Notes under the pieces: generated by a model
The model's database searches: none
Told to the model about the DNA's origin: nothing
The model's input: the letters and a program-made list of their open reading frames with translations, nothing else
Position numbers and translations under genes: made by a program
NCBI GenBank assembly: GCA_903838675.1
Contig: CAILZI010000119.1
Location: 1-56,964, forward strand
Direction: 5' to 3'
Source: an uncultured Verrucomicrobiota bacterium
Lineage (GTDB): Bacteria; Verrucomicrobiota; Verrucomicrobiia; Verrucomicrobiales; Verrucomicrobiaceae
Length of the DNA: 56,964 bases
Shown here: one piece after another, positions 42,201 through 52,236 of the stretch
How positions within the stretch are numbered: the first letter of the stretch is position 1
How the letters are laid out: the number at the start of each line of letters is the position of its first letter

Positions 42201-44495
42201 TCAGACGAGTTTGAGGCGCTTGCGCATGAGCCACTCGGCCGTGAGCAGCAGGATGGCGGCACCGAACCACCACCAGCTGGACCAGAGGATGGTCTCTTTG
42301 GTGATGACCTGCTTGCGGTCCATGTTTTGCAGCAGGCTGGGGAGATCCGTGGCGGCTTGTTCTTCGCGCAGGAAGCGGCCGCCGCTGTTGGTGGCCATGG
42401 TTTCGAGCAGCGTGCGGTTCATGGTGAGCGTGGCCCACTCGGGGTTGCCGGTGTCGGAGACGTGGAGAGATAGGCGTGCATCACTGCGCGGGGCGCTGGG
42501 GCTTTCTGCCACGGCGATTTCATAAGTGCCAGCCTTGAGCGGCGGGGTTAGAGCGCGATAGACACCGATGTGGGTGGGGTCTGCTTCGAGCTGCAGGGTA
42601 GCGACATCTGCTCCGTCATGGATGAGGTAGGCGCGGGGCTGGGCATCGGAGATGATGTCGCCTTTGTCATTGCGCACACGCACGCGGATTTCGGAGGCCT
42701 CGCCGGGCGAATAGCGCAGACGGTCCGTGCCCACGGAGAGCTTCTTTTGGTCGATCTGAAACGGTGGTGCGGCGATCCACGCACCGAGCTGCATCCACAG
42801 ACGCTGATGATACAAATCAGCGACCTGGAAGCGCCAGCGCCAGAGCTCATCCGTGCCCAGATAAAGCACCGCACCCGCACCGACCTGACGAAAGACGATG
42901 ACCGGCTGCTGCGCCTTGGCGAGCGTGATGGCGGCGGGCAGGGGTTCGACAGTGGCGTGCCAGTTCACTTTGGAGAGCGTGGGCCAAAGAGCGGTGTTGG
43001 CGCTGGGGCTGTCGCTGAGGCGCAATGCATCAAAGCGCTGACCATCGGTGGTGAGTTCAAGGCTGGTAGGGGCGATCTTGGAAGTCTTGGCGATGAATTT
43101 GACCGGGATGAGCGGGGCGGTTTTGCCCTGGCTCCATTCGTGCAGCTTGCCGCGCTGGCCATCCACCATGATCAAACCGCCGCCGCGTTTTTCGACGAAC
43201 TCAAGGATCCAGTCGAGGCTCTCCGGCTTGAGGCGGTTTGGAGCGACTTCGCCGAGGATGATCAGGTCATAGCTCAGCAGTTCGTCGTGTGTTTTGGGGA
43301 AGTCTTTTTGCAGGCTGCCATTGGCGGCGTTGTCGGCCATGTCATCAAAGATGATGGTGGCCTGCCAGCGCTCATCGCGGTCGAAGTGGCTTTGGATGTA
43401 GCGTGTTTCCCAGCGCGGACGTCCGTCGAGGATGAGCACTTTGCGTTTCTTTTCCAGCAGGTGAATGGAGAGCTCGCGGGCGTTGTTGGAGCGAGTCTTT
43501 TCCAGCGCGGCGCGATCACCGCTAGCGGAGATCAGGATGTTCACGCTGCGCAATGTTTTGTCGCGCTGACCGGGGGCAGGCGGCGGCAGCTCGCTGACGG
43601 GGAAGATGAAATCGAAACCCTTCTCGCCTTTGCCATCGGTGGTGAAGTCCTTTTTCCACAGCACCTTGCCCTGGCTTTCGATGCGCACATTGGCAGGAAC
43701 ACCGGCGGGCATGCTGTCATTGACGGTGAGGCGGCCCTGGAAGTTTTCCTTGGAGAAGACGGATTCGGGAGCGGAGACGGCCAGCAGTGCCAGATCTGCC
43801 GGAGGGATCTCGGTGCCGAAGCCGATGGTGAAGATGGAAGTGCCGCTGGCCTTGAGCGCGGTGCTGAATTCTTCCGGAGAGCCGCTGGAGTTGTGCTGGC
43901 CATCCGAGAGCACAACGAGCGCGGTGCCAGCCGTGGCGGGGCCGAGTGCGGCGCGCAGCGTTTGATCGAGATTGGTGATGGGTGAGGTGGCGGGAAGCTC
44001 AAACGTGGCCGGCATGTCGCCAGAGGTGTCCTTGCCACCCTGACGGTACCACCACAGGCGCTGCGTGTTCATGCCGCGCAGGGCCACGAGCTCCACATCC
44101 TGGGTCTCAGCGAGTTTTTTCAGCAGCGGTGTCGTGCCTTTGAGGAGGAGATCTTCGGCGCGTTGAAAGCGTGCTTTGGAAGTGCCTGGGGCAGCGCCGG
44201 CGGCTTCGTCGGTGAGCTGCATGCTGGCGGAGCTGTCCACCGCGACAACGACGCGTCCGAGCTGACGCAGGGTGGTGACGTGGCGCAGGATCGGGCCGGC
44301 GAGCGCCAGTACGAGAATAAAGACCGCCAGTGAACGCAGGACGGCGGGCACCTGCGCGGCACGGCTGCCCACGTACTTCAATTCAGGGCGGTAGAGAAAC
44401 CACATGAGCGCCGCGAGACCGAACGCGAGCACGACCACCGGGAGCGGCGAATAGCCGCCGGTGAAGCGCAGGGTGGTTTCGGTCTGGGGTGTCAT
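42201..44495 (-). CDS. vWA / GATase-like membrane protein, operon 2
   Basis: The 764-residue protein has two N-terminal membrane helices (about 16-35 and 50-68) and a vWA-like stretch with VVVAVDSSASMQ near 82 as the MIDAS-type DxSxS. LVVLSDGQHNSSG near 188 is also typical. A second part, MVDGQRGKLHEW and LILGEVAPNRL, looks like a glutamine-amidotransferase-like fold of the type found in these large Verrucomicrobia/Planctomycete proteins. A C-terminal helix (ILWSSWWWFGAAILLLTAEWL) precedes a basic tail. It is probably a membrane partner of the MoxR ATPase with most of its bulk in the periplasm. It follows the BatA-like gene after 11 bases. Confidence 0.85.
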   Translation of the reverse strand: MTPQTETTLRFTGGYSPLPVVVLAFGLAALMWFLYRPELKYVGSRAAQVPAVLRSLAVFILVLALAGPILRHVTTLRQLGRVVVAVDSSASMQLTDEAAGAAPGTSKARFQRAEDLLLKGTTPLLKKLAETQDVELVALRGMNTQRLWWYRQGGKDTSGDMPATFELPATSPITNLDQTLRAALGPATAGTALVVLSDGQHNSSGSPEEFSTALKASGTSIFTIGFGTEIPPADLALLAVSAPESVFSKENFQGRLTVNDSMPAGVPANVRIESQGKVLWKKDFTTDGKGEKGFDFIFPVSELPPPAPGQRDKTLRSVNILISASGDRAALEKTRSNNARELSIHLLEKKRKVLILDGRPRWETRYIQSHFDRDERWQATIIFDDMADNAANGSLQKDFPKTHDELLSYDLIILGEVAPNRLKPESLDWILEFVEKRGGGLIMVDGQRGKLHEWSQGKTAPLIPVKFIAKTSKIAPTSLELTTDGQRFDALRLSDSPSANTALWPTLSKVNWHATVEPLPAAITLAKAQQPVIVFRQVGAGAVLYLGTDELWRWRFQVADLYHQRLWMQLGAWIAAPPFQIDQKKLSVGTDRLRYSPGEASEIRVRVRNDKGDIISDAQPRAYLIHDGADVATLQLEADPTHIGVYRALTPPLKAGTYEIAVAESPSAPRSDARLSLHVSDTGNPEWATLTMNRTLLETMATNSGGRFLREEQAATDLPSLLQNMDRKQVITKETILWSSWWWFGAAILLLTAEWLMRKRLKLV

Positions 44496-44506
44496 GCTTT
44501 AATCGG

Positions 44507-46663
44507 CTAGCCTTTGGCGATGTGCTGTTGCAGCAGGACTTCGGCGAAGAGAAGTCCCAGCAGAAGGATGAGCAGGGGCTGCCAGAGTTCGCTGCCGTGG
44601 CGGCGGGTGCGGTCGAGGGCCTGGTAGGCGGGCAGGGTGTCGGCGTAGGCGGCGTCGTAGCGCTTGGCGATTTTTTGAATGTCGGCGGGAGGCAGGGCTT
44701 TGAGGTCGGACTCGGTGCCGTCGATGTTGAAGGCGAGGAGAGTGGTCTTTTCTGTGCCGACTTTTTGCAGCTGGAAGATGCCGGGCTGAGAGATGGGGGG
44801 GCTTTGGACGAAGACGGCATCACCTTCCTTGGCGGACTTCAGCGTCTGCGTCTGGCCGGTGGGATCACGCAGGGTGAACTCAGAGCCGAGCTCGGCTTTT
44901 TCGAGCGGCAGGCGGATCGTGGAGCCCACGAGCTGCCAGGCGGGAGCGCTGCCTTCCGTGGCGAGGTAGGTGGTGAGACGCTGCATGAGCGGCACGAAGA
45001 AGGGCTGCAGCGGCAGATTGCTCCACTCGGCATTGGCCGTGGTGGCGGCGGCGATGACGCGGCCACGTCCGTACTTCTTCTCGATCATCAGCGGCACGTT
45101 GCGGTCGAGATTGAAGATGCGCTGAGTCTGATCTCCCTTCAGCGTGAATTCAAACCAGTGGCGGAACTCGGCGTCCTGGAGACGACCGGAACGAGCATCA
45201 TTGAAGTACAGCGCGGCGGGGTGGGTGAAGCGCTGCATGAGGATGCGCGCAGGCAGGGAGTCGGAATCGGCGCGGGCCTGTCCCTTGATGGCGGCAGGAT
45301 ACATCCCTTCGCCTTTGCGGTAGAACTCGCGGTTGTACCAGTCGAGATCGCAGTCAGGCCCGGCGAAGACGAGCAGGCCGCCGCCTTCCTTGACGAATTT
45401 GTCGATGTCATTTTGCGTGTGGCCTTGCAGGCGCTCCACATCGGCCATGATGATGACTTCCTGCTGGCGCAGGTCCTCATTGCGAATTTTGCGCAGATCA
45501 ATCTTCTTGGTGCGGATGAGGTCTTTGAGCGTGGCCGCAGCGACAGTGTGCGGTGTGAGGGCAATCTCAAGGAAGTCGGCGGCACCGCTGAGCGGTTCGT
45601 TGCTGGGATTGCCGTCGATGAGCAGGACGTTGAGCTGATTGCGCACCTGCACGATGGAGTGAAAAGCGTTGTCGTCGGCGAAGCTGTCGCCTTCGAGGCG
45701 GACGGAGAGCGAATGGTCGCCGACCTTGTCGAAGGCATGGGTGAAGGAGAGCACCGCCTCGCCTTCGGGAGCGAGAGATACACGCGCAGTGCGGAGGCGT
45801 GCGCCATCGGCTTCGAGATGCACGGGAATGTCCTGCCAGGGGCGTTTGCCGTGGTTTTTGATCCGGACGCGAAGACCAATGGGCTGGGATTCGGCGGCCA
45901 CGAGTGCGGAAATGTCGGCGCTGGCGATGCTGATGTTCTCCGCCAGATCACTGCCGACGCGGAAGAAGGTGATCTGCGGCTTGGGCTCCTGTTTGGAGAG
46001 AGTTTCGAGCGCGGGCAATGCGGCACCGTCGGCGATGGCTTTCCAGTCGGCTTCCTGGAAGTCGGAGACGATGACGACTTCGCGCGTGGCATTGGGGGAA
46101 TCCTTCAAGGCCGAGGTGGCAGCTTGAAAGGCATCATTTGCGGACAGCGGGCCGGACATGGAGGGTACCTCGCTGAGCTGCTTGGGCACGAGGGCGCGGT
46201 CCGTGGTGGCTTGATCAAGCAGCTTGCGCGGCGTGCCGCCGGAAAGGATGACCTGGGCGCTGGAGCCGTCTGGCAGATCGGTGATCATGGTCTGCATGTC
46301 CTGGCGCGCCTGCTGCATGACGGTGCCGCCGGGAAGCGTGGTCTGTGCGGCGGGGGCGCGCATGGAGAAGGAGTCATCCAGCATGAGGATGAGCGAGGAA
46401 CTGCCGAGGCCGAGAGAGCGCAGTGCCGTGAGCACCGGACGTGCAAGACACAGCGCGAGCACGATGGGAATGGCGATGCGGATGATGAGCAGCAGGAGCT
46501 GCTCGACCTTCATCTTGCGCTTTCGCTGGCGGATCACCTCATGCAGCAGGTGCATGGCACCCCAGCGCACGGTGACGACCTTCCGCTTGTTCAACAAGTG
46601 GATGATCAGCGGGATGAGAAAGGCCGCTGCGCCGAAAAGGAGAATGCCGTGAAGAAAACTCAT
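44507..46663 (-). CDS. BatA/vWA N-terminal-domain membrane protein, operon 2
   Basis: The 718-residue protein starts with the BatA-type N-terminus, two close transmembrane helices (about 5-22 and 56-74) with IPLIIHLLNKRKVVTVRWGAMH in between. The vWA part follows (SLILMLDDSFSM near 92, with Asp-Ser-Phe-Ser where DxSxS is expected, and VVIVSDFQEADW). A GATase-like region (LLIDGNPSNEPLSGA, VIIMADVERLQ, GGGLLVFAGPD) and a C-terminal membrane helix (LLILLLGLLFAEVLL) complete it. Such proteins are found with MoxR/DUF58 genes. The ATGA overlap with DUF58 upstream and the short gap to the next vWA gene support one operon. Its function is inferred from the operon type. Confidence 0.88.
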   Translation of the reverse strand: MSFLHGILLFGAAAFLIPLIIHLLNKRKVVTVRWGAMHLLHEVIRQRKRKMKVEQLLLLIIRIAIPIVLALCLARPVLTALRSLGLGSSSLILMLDDSFSMRAPAAQTTLPGGTVMQQARQDMQTMITDLPDGSSAQVILSGGTPRKLLDQATTDRALVPKQLSEVPSMSGPLSANDAFQAATSALKDSPNATREVVIVSDFQEADWKAIADGAALPALETLSKQEPKPQITFFRVGSDLAENISIASADISALVAAESQPIGLRVRIKNHGKRPWQDIPVHLEADGARLRTARVSLAPEGEAVLSFTHAFDKVGDHSLSVRLEGDSFADDNAFHSIVQVRNQLNVLLIDGNPSNEPLSGAADFLEIALTPHTVAAATLKDLIRTKKIDLRKIRNEDLRQQEVIIMADVERLQGHTQNDIDKFVKEGGGLLVFAGPDCDLDWYNREFYRKGEGMYPAAIKGQARADSDSLPARILMQRFTHPAALYFNDARSGRLQDAEFRHWFEFTLKGDQTQRIFNLDRNVPLMIEKKYGRGRVIAAATTANAEWSNLPLQPFFVPLMQRLTTYLATEGSAPAWQLVGSTIRLPLEKAELGSEFTLRDPTGQTQTLKSAKEGDAVFVQSPPISQPGIFQLQKVGTEKTTLLAFNIDGTESDLKALPPADIQKIAKRYDAAYADTLPAYQALDRTRRHGSELWQPLLILLLGLLFAEVLLQQHIAKG

Positions 46664-47553
46664 CGCATTCTCAATGATAGATAGCTCCGCAGCGCAGCAG
46701 AGTGTGATTCGTCAGTCGGCAGGCTCAAGTAATCGACCTGATGCTTGCGGAAGCCTTCCTTGAGCTGCGCGGCGAAATTCTGCTGGGCTTCGATGTAGCG
46801 CTGGCGGATCGTGGCGGGATCGAGGAGAAGGAAGTCGTCGTCGTTTTCGAGGTTTTCGAAGCGCGCCCAGTTGCCAAAAGGGAAGTCGATTTCATCGCGG
46901 TCCCACAGCTGGAGGGCGATGATCTCGTGGCCTTTTTTGCGCAGGACGCCGATGGAGCGAAGGAGGGCTGCGGGATCGTCGAAGAAGTCGCTGATGAGGA
47001 TGACGAGGCCTCGGCGCTTGAGGCGCTGCGCGAGGGATTCCAGCACCGGGGCGAGGCTGGTGTCCTTGCCGGGCTCGGTCCTGACCATCGTTTCGAGCAG
47101 CAGGTGCAGGTGGGTGATCTTGGTGCGGCAAGGGATCACGTCGCGCACCTTGGAGTCAAAGGTGATGAGCCCCACGGCATCCTGCTGGCTCATGAGCAGG
47201 TAGGCGAGGGAGGCGGCGAGCTTGCGGGCGTAGTCGAACTTCAAAATGCCCTTTTGTCCCCGATAGCCCATGCTGCCACTGGCATCGAGAACGACGGTGG
47301 CGCGCAGGTTGGTCTCCTCATCAAACTCACGGATGTAGAAGCGGTCGGTGCGGCCAAAGATCTTCCAGTCGAGGCGGCGGATTTCATCGCCCTGCACATA
47401 AGGGCGGTGCTGGCGGAACTCGACGCTGAAGCCCTTGTGCGGCGAGGCATGCTGCCCTGTGGTGAAGCCTTCGACAACCGTGCGCGCAAAGAGCTGCAAG
47501 GACTGCAGACTGGTGATGTCTTCGGCTTGAAGGATGTCGGAGAGAGTAGCCAC
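46660..47553 (-). CDS. DUF58 domain protein (operon 2, soluble form)
   Basis: The 297-residue protein has no membrane segment, unlike the operon-1 DUF58 protein. It carries the motif EFRQHRPYVQGDEIRRLDWK near residue 47 (the operon-1 protein has LRDYQDGDVLSRIDW). A vWA-like stretch follows, with ATVVLDASGSMGY near 87, where a proper DxSxS metal site (Asp-Ala-Ser-Gly-Ser) is present. It is the typical soluble DUF58 of MoxR-DUF58-BatA operons. Its stop overlaps the next gene as ATGA. The gap to moxR upstream is 41 bases. Confidence 0.92.
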   Translation of the reverse strand: MATLSDILQAEDITSLQSLQLFARTVVEGFTTGQHASPHKGFSVEFRQHRPYVQGDEIRRLDWKIFGRTDRFYIREFDEETNLRATVVLDASGSMGYRGQKGILKFDYARKLAASLAYLLMSQQDAVGLITFDSKVRDVIPCRTKITHLHLLLETMVRTEPGKDTSLAPVLESLAQRLKRRGLVILISDFFDDPAALLRSIGVLRKKGHEIIALQLWDRDEIDFPFGNWARFENLENDDDFLLLDPATIRQRYIEAQQNFAAQLKEGFRKHQVDYLSLPTDESHSAALRSYLSLRMR

Positions 47554-47594
47554 TGATGTGGGGAATTAGGGGGCCGGGCGTGTGGCGCAGCGGC

Positions 47595-48596
<1,002 letters not shown>

Positions 48597-48604
48597 GAGG
48601 GGGG

Positions 48605-48633
48605 ATGACGAAATCAGAATGACGAATGAATGA
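48605..48633. repeat. Fragment of the AATGACGA repeat family
   Basis: ATGACGAAATCAGAAT here compares with ATGACGAAACCAGAAT at 16556-16571, and both continue into further ATGACGA-type units. Only half of the 116-base palindromic form is present. It lies directly upstream of the operon-2 moxR start. Confidence 0.45.
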
Positions 48634-48753
48634 GGCCCTGATGAGGCATCAACGGGGACGCAGTGAACACGAGGACGGAAGGCGAGTTCTTTCCACTCTT
48701 GCACACATGCTGGCAAGAAGACAAAAAAGTTGGATCTGCGAATTCCTGCCGGG

Positions 48754-49230
48754 TCAGATTTTGCTGACGCAGGCGACGGCCATGGCGGCGATGCCTTCCT
48801 CACGCCCGACGAAGCCGAGGCGCTCGTTGGTGGTGGCTTTGACGCCGACCTGATCTGGCTGGATGCCCAAGGCGGCGGCGATGTTCTTTTTCATCGCTGC
48901 GGCGTGGGGATTCACCTTGGGGGCTTCAGCGATGAGGGAGGAGTCCACGTTCTCAATGCGCATGCCCTTGTCTGCGGCGATCTGGGCGCACTTTTCGAGG
49001 ATCTTGAGGCTGCAGATGCCTTCGATGGTGGGATCGCTGGGCGGAAACCAGTGGCCGATGTCGGGCTCGCCAAGAGCACCGAGGACGGCATCGGCTATGG
49101 CGTGGCTGAGCACATCCGCATCCGAATGGCCTTTGAGGCCGCGCGAGTGCGGAATGGTGACACCGCCGAGCACGAGCGGGCGGCCAGTTTCGAAGGGGTG
49201 GACGTCGTAACCAATTCCAGTGCGAACCAT
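48754..49230 (-). CDS. ispF: 2-C-methyl-D-erythritol 2,4-cyclodiphosphate synthase
   Basis: IspF converts CDP-methylerythritol phosphate to the cyclic diphosphate in the MEP pathway of isoprenoid synthesis. The 158-residue length fits. Metal ligands appear in GYDVHPF (Asp9, His11) and [12 protein letters not shown] (His near 35). [14 protein letters not shown] and [15 protein letters not shown] are the usual later motifs, with the C-terminal GIAAMAVA. It is seven bases downstream of the PHP gene, so the two are probably cotranscribed. Other MEP genes are absent here. Confidence 0.95.
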   Translation of the reverse strand: MVRTGIGYDVHPFETGRPLVLGGVTIPHSRGLKGHSDADVLSHAIADAVLGALGEPDIGHWFPPSDPTIEGICSLKILEKCAQIAADKGMRIENVDSSLIAEAPKVNPHAAAMKKNIAAALGIQPDQVGVKATTNERLGFVGREEGIAAMAVACVSKI

Positions 49231-49237
49231 GGGGAGA

Positions 49238-50665
49238 TCAGGCGTTGTGGTCGGCGGCCTTCTTCAAACTGGCGAGCACATCGGAAATGGGGAGATCGAT
49301 GCGCTGGCGGTTGAGGAAGTAGCTGACTTTTTCGTAGCCTGCTTCAGTGAGATGATTCAAGGCGGTGACGAAGTGCTCGCCAACGCGTGCAGCGCGGTGC
49401 GAGTCGGAACCGAGGACGATGGGGATCTTGCGATCAGCCATCATGCGCAGCATTTCGAGGCCGGGATTCATCTCGGAGTAGCTCTTGTTGAGGCCGGAGG
49501 TGTTCAACTCCATGGCGACACCGGTGGCCGCGATGCGGTCGAGAGCGGTGGAGACGGTGTTTTTGACAATGGCAAAGCACCAGGAGTCCGGATGGTAGTT
49601 TTTGACCAGGTCAGGGTGGGCCAGGCTGTCGTAAAGGCCGGATTCAGCCGATCTGGCGAGGTGCTCGAAGTAGGTGCGGCGGAAGTTTTCGATGGTGCCG
49701 GTCTCAAACTTGTTGAGGTATTCCTTGGCCTGCCAGTGAACGGCGCCGAGCACGTAATGGAAGTCGGCACGCTGGTGGAGGGCGGCGATGTATTCCTCAC
49801 AACCGGGGAAGTATTCGCTCTCAATGCCGAGGCGGATGTCGAGCTTGCCCTTGAAGGCATCGGCGGCGCGCTGCACGAGCGCGACGTAGGTGTCGAATTC
49901 ACTCTCCGACATGCGCACCGTGGGCCAGAAGCCATTGGGCATGGGGCAGTGGCAGGTGAAAATGATGCCTTTGAGGCCAGCTTTGAGTGCCTGCTGAGCG
50001 TACTCTTCCGGCTCACCCCAGGCATGCTTGCACAGCGGAGTGTGCATGTGGGAATCGTAGAACAAAGCGCCAGACTTGGTGGGGCCGGGGGCGGGCAGCG
50101 GCTGGGAGGGCACCTTTTTAACCGGGGCGGCTACAACGACGGCAGGGGCCGCAGCCACTTCCACAACCGGTGCAGCGGCTTTTTTGGCTGGCGCAGCGAC
50201 TGCTGGAGTTTTGGCGGCGGGGGCAGGTTTCGCAGGGGCGGGCACCGGAGCGGTTTTAACCTCCACAGAGGCCGGGGCAGGGACGGCTTTGACAGCAGCG
50301 GCAGGCTTGGCAGGTGCCGGAGACGTGGCCGCTTTAGCCAGGGGTTTTGGGGCAGGTTTGGCGAGTGCCGGAGCGGGTTTGGCCACGGCGGCTTTGGTTT
50401 TTGGCAGGGGGGCCTTGGCCGCAGATTTTTTCACCGTGGGCTTGGGAGCAGAGGCCTTCTTGACCACCTTTTTCGGGGCGGGCTTGGGCGTGGGCTTCTT
50501 CAGCACGGGTTTCTTGGTGGGAACCGGCTTCTTTTTGGCCAGCGTTTTCTTGGCTGGCGCGGGTTTGGCTTGGGTCTTGGAGGCCACGGTCTTTTTGGAT
50601 TTGGCCGCAACAGGCCTGGCCTTACCTTGGGCCGCCTTTTTCGTGTTTCGTGTAGATTTGCTCAC
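49238..50665 (-). CDS. PHP-domain histidinol-phosphatase-like protein with histone-H1-like tail
   Basis: The 475-residue protein has two unlike parts. Residues 1-95 are Lys/Ala/Pro-rich, as in histone H1 tails (repeated KKTLAKKK, KPAPKK and KK pieces), and residues 95-190 are Pro/Ala/Val-rich. From residue 200 there is a complete PHP phosphoesterase of the HisJ class: YDSHMHTPLCKHAWG (metal ligands His206, His208 and His214), TCHCP, LGIESEYFPG, GAVHW, SLAHPDLV and VLGSDSHRA. The PHP part would hydrolyse histidinol phosphate or another phosphomonoester. There is no Met between tail and enzyme, so this is one protein as read. The tail could bind DNA or another polyanion; this is inferred. It follows the upstream gene after three bases. 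Confidence 0.85.
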   Translation of the reverse strand: MSKSTRNTKKAAQGKARPVAAKSKKTVASKTQAKPAPAKKTLAKKKPVPTKKPVLKKPTPKPAPKKVVKKASAPKPTVKKSAAKAPLPKTKAAVAKPAPALAKPAPKPLAKAATSPAPAKPAAAVKAVPAPASVEVKTAPVPAPAKPAPAAKTPAVAAPAKKAAAPVVEVAAAPAVVVAAPVKKVPSQPLPAPGPTKSGALFYDSHMHTPLCKHAWGEPEEYAQQALKAGLKGIIFTCHCPMPNGFWPTVRMSESEFDTYVALVQRAADAFKGKLDIRLGIESEYFPGCEEYIAALHQRADFHYVLGAVHWQAKEYLNKFETGTIENFRRTYFEHLARSAESGLYDSLAHPDLVKNYHPDSWCFAIVKNTVSTALDRIAATGVAMELNTSGLNKSYSEMNPGLEMLRMMADRKIPIVLGSDSHRAARVGEHFVTALNHLTEAGYEKVSYFLNRQRIDLPISDVLASLKKAADHNA

Positions 50666-50668
50666 AGT

Positions 50669-51712
50669 CTAGCTCCTGGTTCCATGCAATATCAGCCATC
50701 CTTTGCCTTCAACTTCTGCGATCCGTGCGTTTTTACCGCTGCCGGTTGGGCCTGGAAAACAAAGTCGTAAAGTTAGCGGGACGTCTTTCCAGTTTCCGGT
50801 CTGCAGTTGCTGGAGAAGTGGTTGAAATTTAGGATCTTTACGATCGAAGTAGGCATAGATGACGTCATTATCGTCGGGATGCTTGATTTCGAGCATCTCG
50901 CTGCCCATGGGGGGCGCCTCAGGAGGAATGTTCTGGGGCTTGGAGGCGATCACGCGGAACAGCTTGGGCGCGGACGGCTGAGTTTTGATGAATTCCTCCC
51001 AGTCGATGTCGCCGTAACGTACGGAGCTTTCCCAGTCCACCCTGAAGGTGCCGTTGTCCATTTCTTCAATGATGAGACTGACGGGCTCGGCATTGTTAAA
51101 GACGGCCTGGGCGTATCCGAGACGATAGCCGGGCTCCTCCACCGGCAGTATCCAGCCCAGGTGTTTCCATTCGAGTGGCGTGTGCGGATGGTTGCGGTAG
51201 TAGTTCTCCATCAATGGACGAACGCGCTGGGGATCACGGGCATAAACGAGCTGCTGGTCCATGCTGGCAGCTTCAAAAAAACCACGTAGCGACTGTTCGA
51301 TCTGGGGTCTTTTGCTCTCGATGTCTTCGATGGCGGAAGGGGCCGCAGTGGCACCGCCCATGAGTTTCAGCTTGCTTGACTGGGAAGTGCCGGAGGCGGG
51401 GTGCGTGATTTCACGGGGGGGGCTGACTTCCTGCGGGCGGAAATCGGAGGAATCACTGAGCAAGGAGGGGTGCTCTTTGATCTTGCCCGACCAGCGACGA
51501 TCCTGATCATTTTCATACACCGACTGGACGTACTCAGGATTGACCCGGGCGGACTCCCAGAGCTTGATCATGACAACGCGCACGACTGTGGCGATCATGA
51601 TTACCAGGGCCATGCAGCCGAGAATGGTGGCGATGGCGTTGATCATGGCCTCTCTCCGCCGGGCTCGGCTGCGGCGTGGCGGATCATTGTCAGCGATGCT
51701 CGGATTGGTCAT
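50669..51712 (-). CDS. Hypothetical single-pass membrane protein (347 aa)
   Basis: The product has a basic N-terminus (DPPRRSRARRREAM), one transmembrane helix at about 25-46 (AIATILGCMALVIMIATVVRVVMI), and a soluble domain of 300 residues. The latter has a recurrent aromatic/acidic character (RVDWESSVRYGDIDWEEF; YAYFDRKDPKFQPLLQQL) and a low-complexity linker. I do not recognise the family. With an N-in orientation the domain lies outside the cytoplasm. It is three bases upstream of the PHP gene and likely in the same operon. The next feature upstream is the tRNA-Thr. Confidence 0.7.
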   Translation of the reverse strand: MTNPSIADNDPPRRSRARRREAMINAIATILGCMALVIMIATVVRVVMIKLWESARVNPEYVQSVYENDQDRRWSGKIKEHPSLLSDSSDFRPQEVSPPREITHPASGTSQSSKLKLMGGATAAPSAIEDIESKRPQIEQSLRGFFEAASMDQQLVYARDPQRVRPLMENYYRNHPHTPLEWKHLGWILPVEEPGYRLGYAQAVFNNAEPVSLIIEEMDNGTFRVDWESSVRYGDIDWEEFIKTQPSAPKLFRVIASKPQNIPPEAPPMGSEMLEIKHPDDNDVIYAYFDRKDPKFQPLLQQLQTGNWKDVPLTLRLCFPGPTGSGKNARIAEVEGKGWLILHGTRS

Positions 51713-51728
51713 GGCAAACACGCGTTGG

Positions 51729-51803
51729 TGGAGCCGAAGGCGGGATTTGAACCCGCGACCCTCGCATTACGAATGCGATGCTCTACCACTGAGCTACTCC
51801 GGC
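51729..51803 (-). tRNA. tRNA-Thr (anticodon CGT)
   Basis: On the minus strand the cloverleaf is complete. Acceptor GCCGGAG pairs with CTTCGGC, and the D arm is GCTC/GAGC. The anticodon stem TCGCA/TGCGA encloses TTCGTAA, giving anticodon CGT and reading ACG (threonine). The T arm is GCGGG-TTCAAAT-CCCGC, and CCA is encoded. Confidence 0.95.
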
Positions 51804-51828
51804 AAAAACGTGTGACTTTAAGTGATTA

Positions 51829-51858
51829 ATTATATAAGGGGTGGTTAGACCTTGTCAT
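51829..51858 (-). promoter_or_regulatory. Putative promoter of tRNA-Thr
   Basis: On the minus strand ATGACA (-35-like) and TATAAT (perfect -10) are separated by 18 bases, and the tRNA 5' end is 26 bases downstream of the -10. The surrounding region is clearly A+T-rich. Confidence 0.55.
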
Positions 51859-51995
51859 TTGCTTTCTTTGACAGGTCGAAAAAAGTCAAGCAGTCAGGGG
51901 TGTCTTTGGAAAACAGCGGGAGGCAGATGACACAGTTTCCTGGCTTCACGGCAGCTCTTGCTTGAAACTTGGATGAAGCCATGGATCTATGACAA

Positions 51996-52202
51996 ATGAG
52001 CAGCCCATCCATCACCGCACAACCAGGGACTCCCTATGGTGAGTTTCTTGCTGAGCAGGAGGAAATTCAGAAGTTGAAATGGCTGGCCAGCGAGAGTCAA
52101 GGTCATGACATCGGTTTTGAATACGCGCTCAATGACTGGGCGCAGAACCACCGTGCCGAGTGGCGCAGCATGCGGAACCGTCTGCAGCGGCAGAATGCCT
52201 GA
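51996..52202 (+). CDS. Small hypothetical protein (68 aa)
   Basis: The 68-residue product is charged and helical: EFLAEQEEIQKLKWLASESQG, then DIGFEYALNDWAQNHRAEW and a basic end (RNRLQRQ). No membrane segment or signal is visible. The arrangement EIxxxKWxxSE..GxDIGFExAxxDW is one I associate with small proteins of related bacteria, without known function. It precedes the sulfatase gene by 34 bases in the same direction and may be cotranscribed with it. Confidence 0.55.
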   Translation: MSSPSITAQPGTPYGEFLAEQEEIQKLKWLASESQGHDIGFEYALNDWAQNHRAEWRSMRNRLQRQNA

Positions 52203-52236
52203 GTTTTCACCCTTGGGCCGGGCAATATTGCTGCAA

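Noticed and set aside
42570..43985. Open frame of 471 codons opposite the operon-2 vWA gene
   Set aside because: No motif or ribosome binding site; the minus-strand gene has clear domains and operon spacing.
44489..46684. Long open frame of 731 codons on the plus strand
   Set aside because: It lies fully opposite the BatA-like gene and its translation is repetitive Gly/Glu/Asp/Val-rich with no family pattern. It is a shadow of a high-GC gene.
50076..50672. Gly/Ala/Thr-rich open frame opposite the H1-like tail
   Set aside because: It is the antisense of the repetitive Lys/Ala/Pro coding sequence and its composition follows from it.
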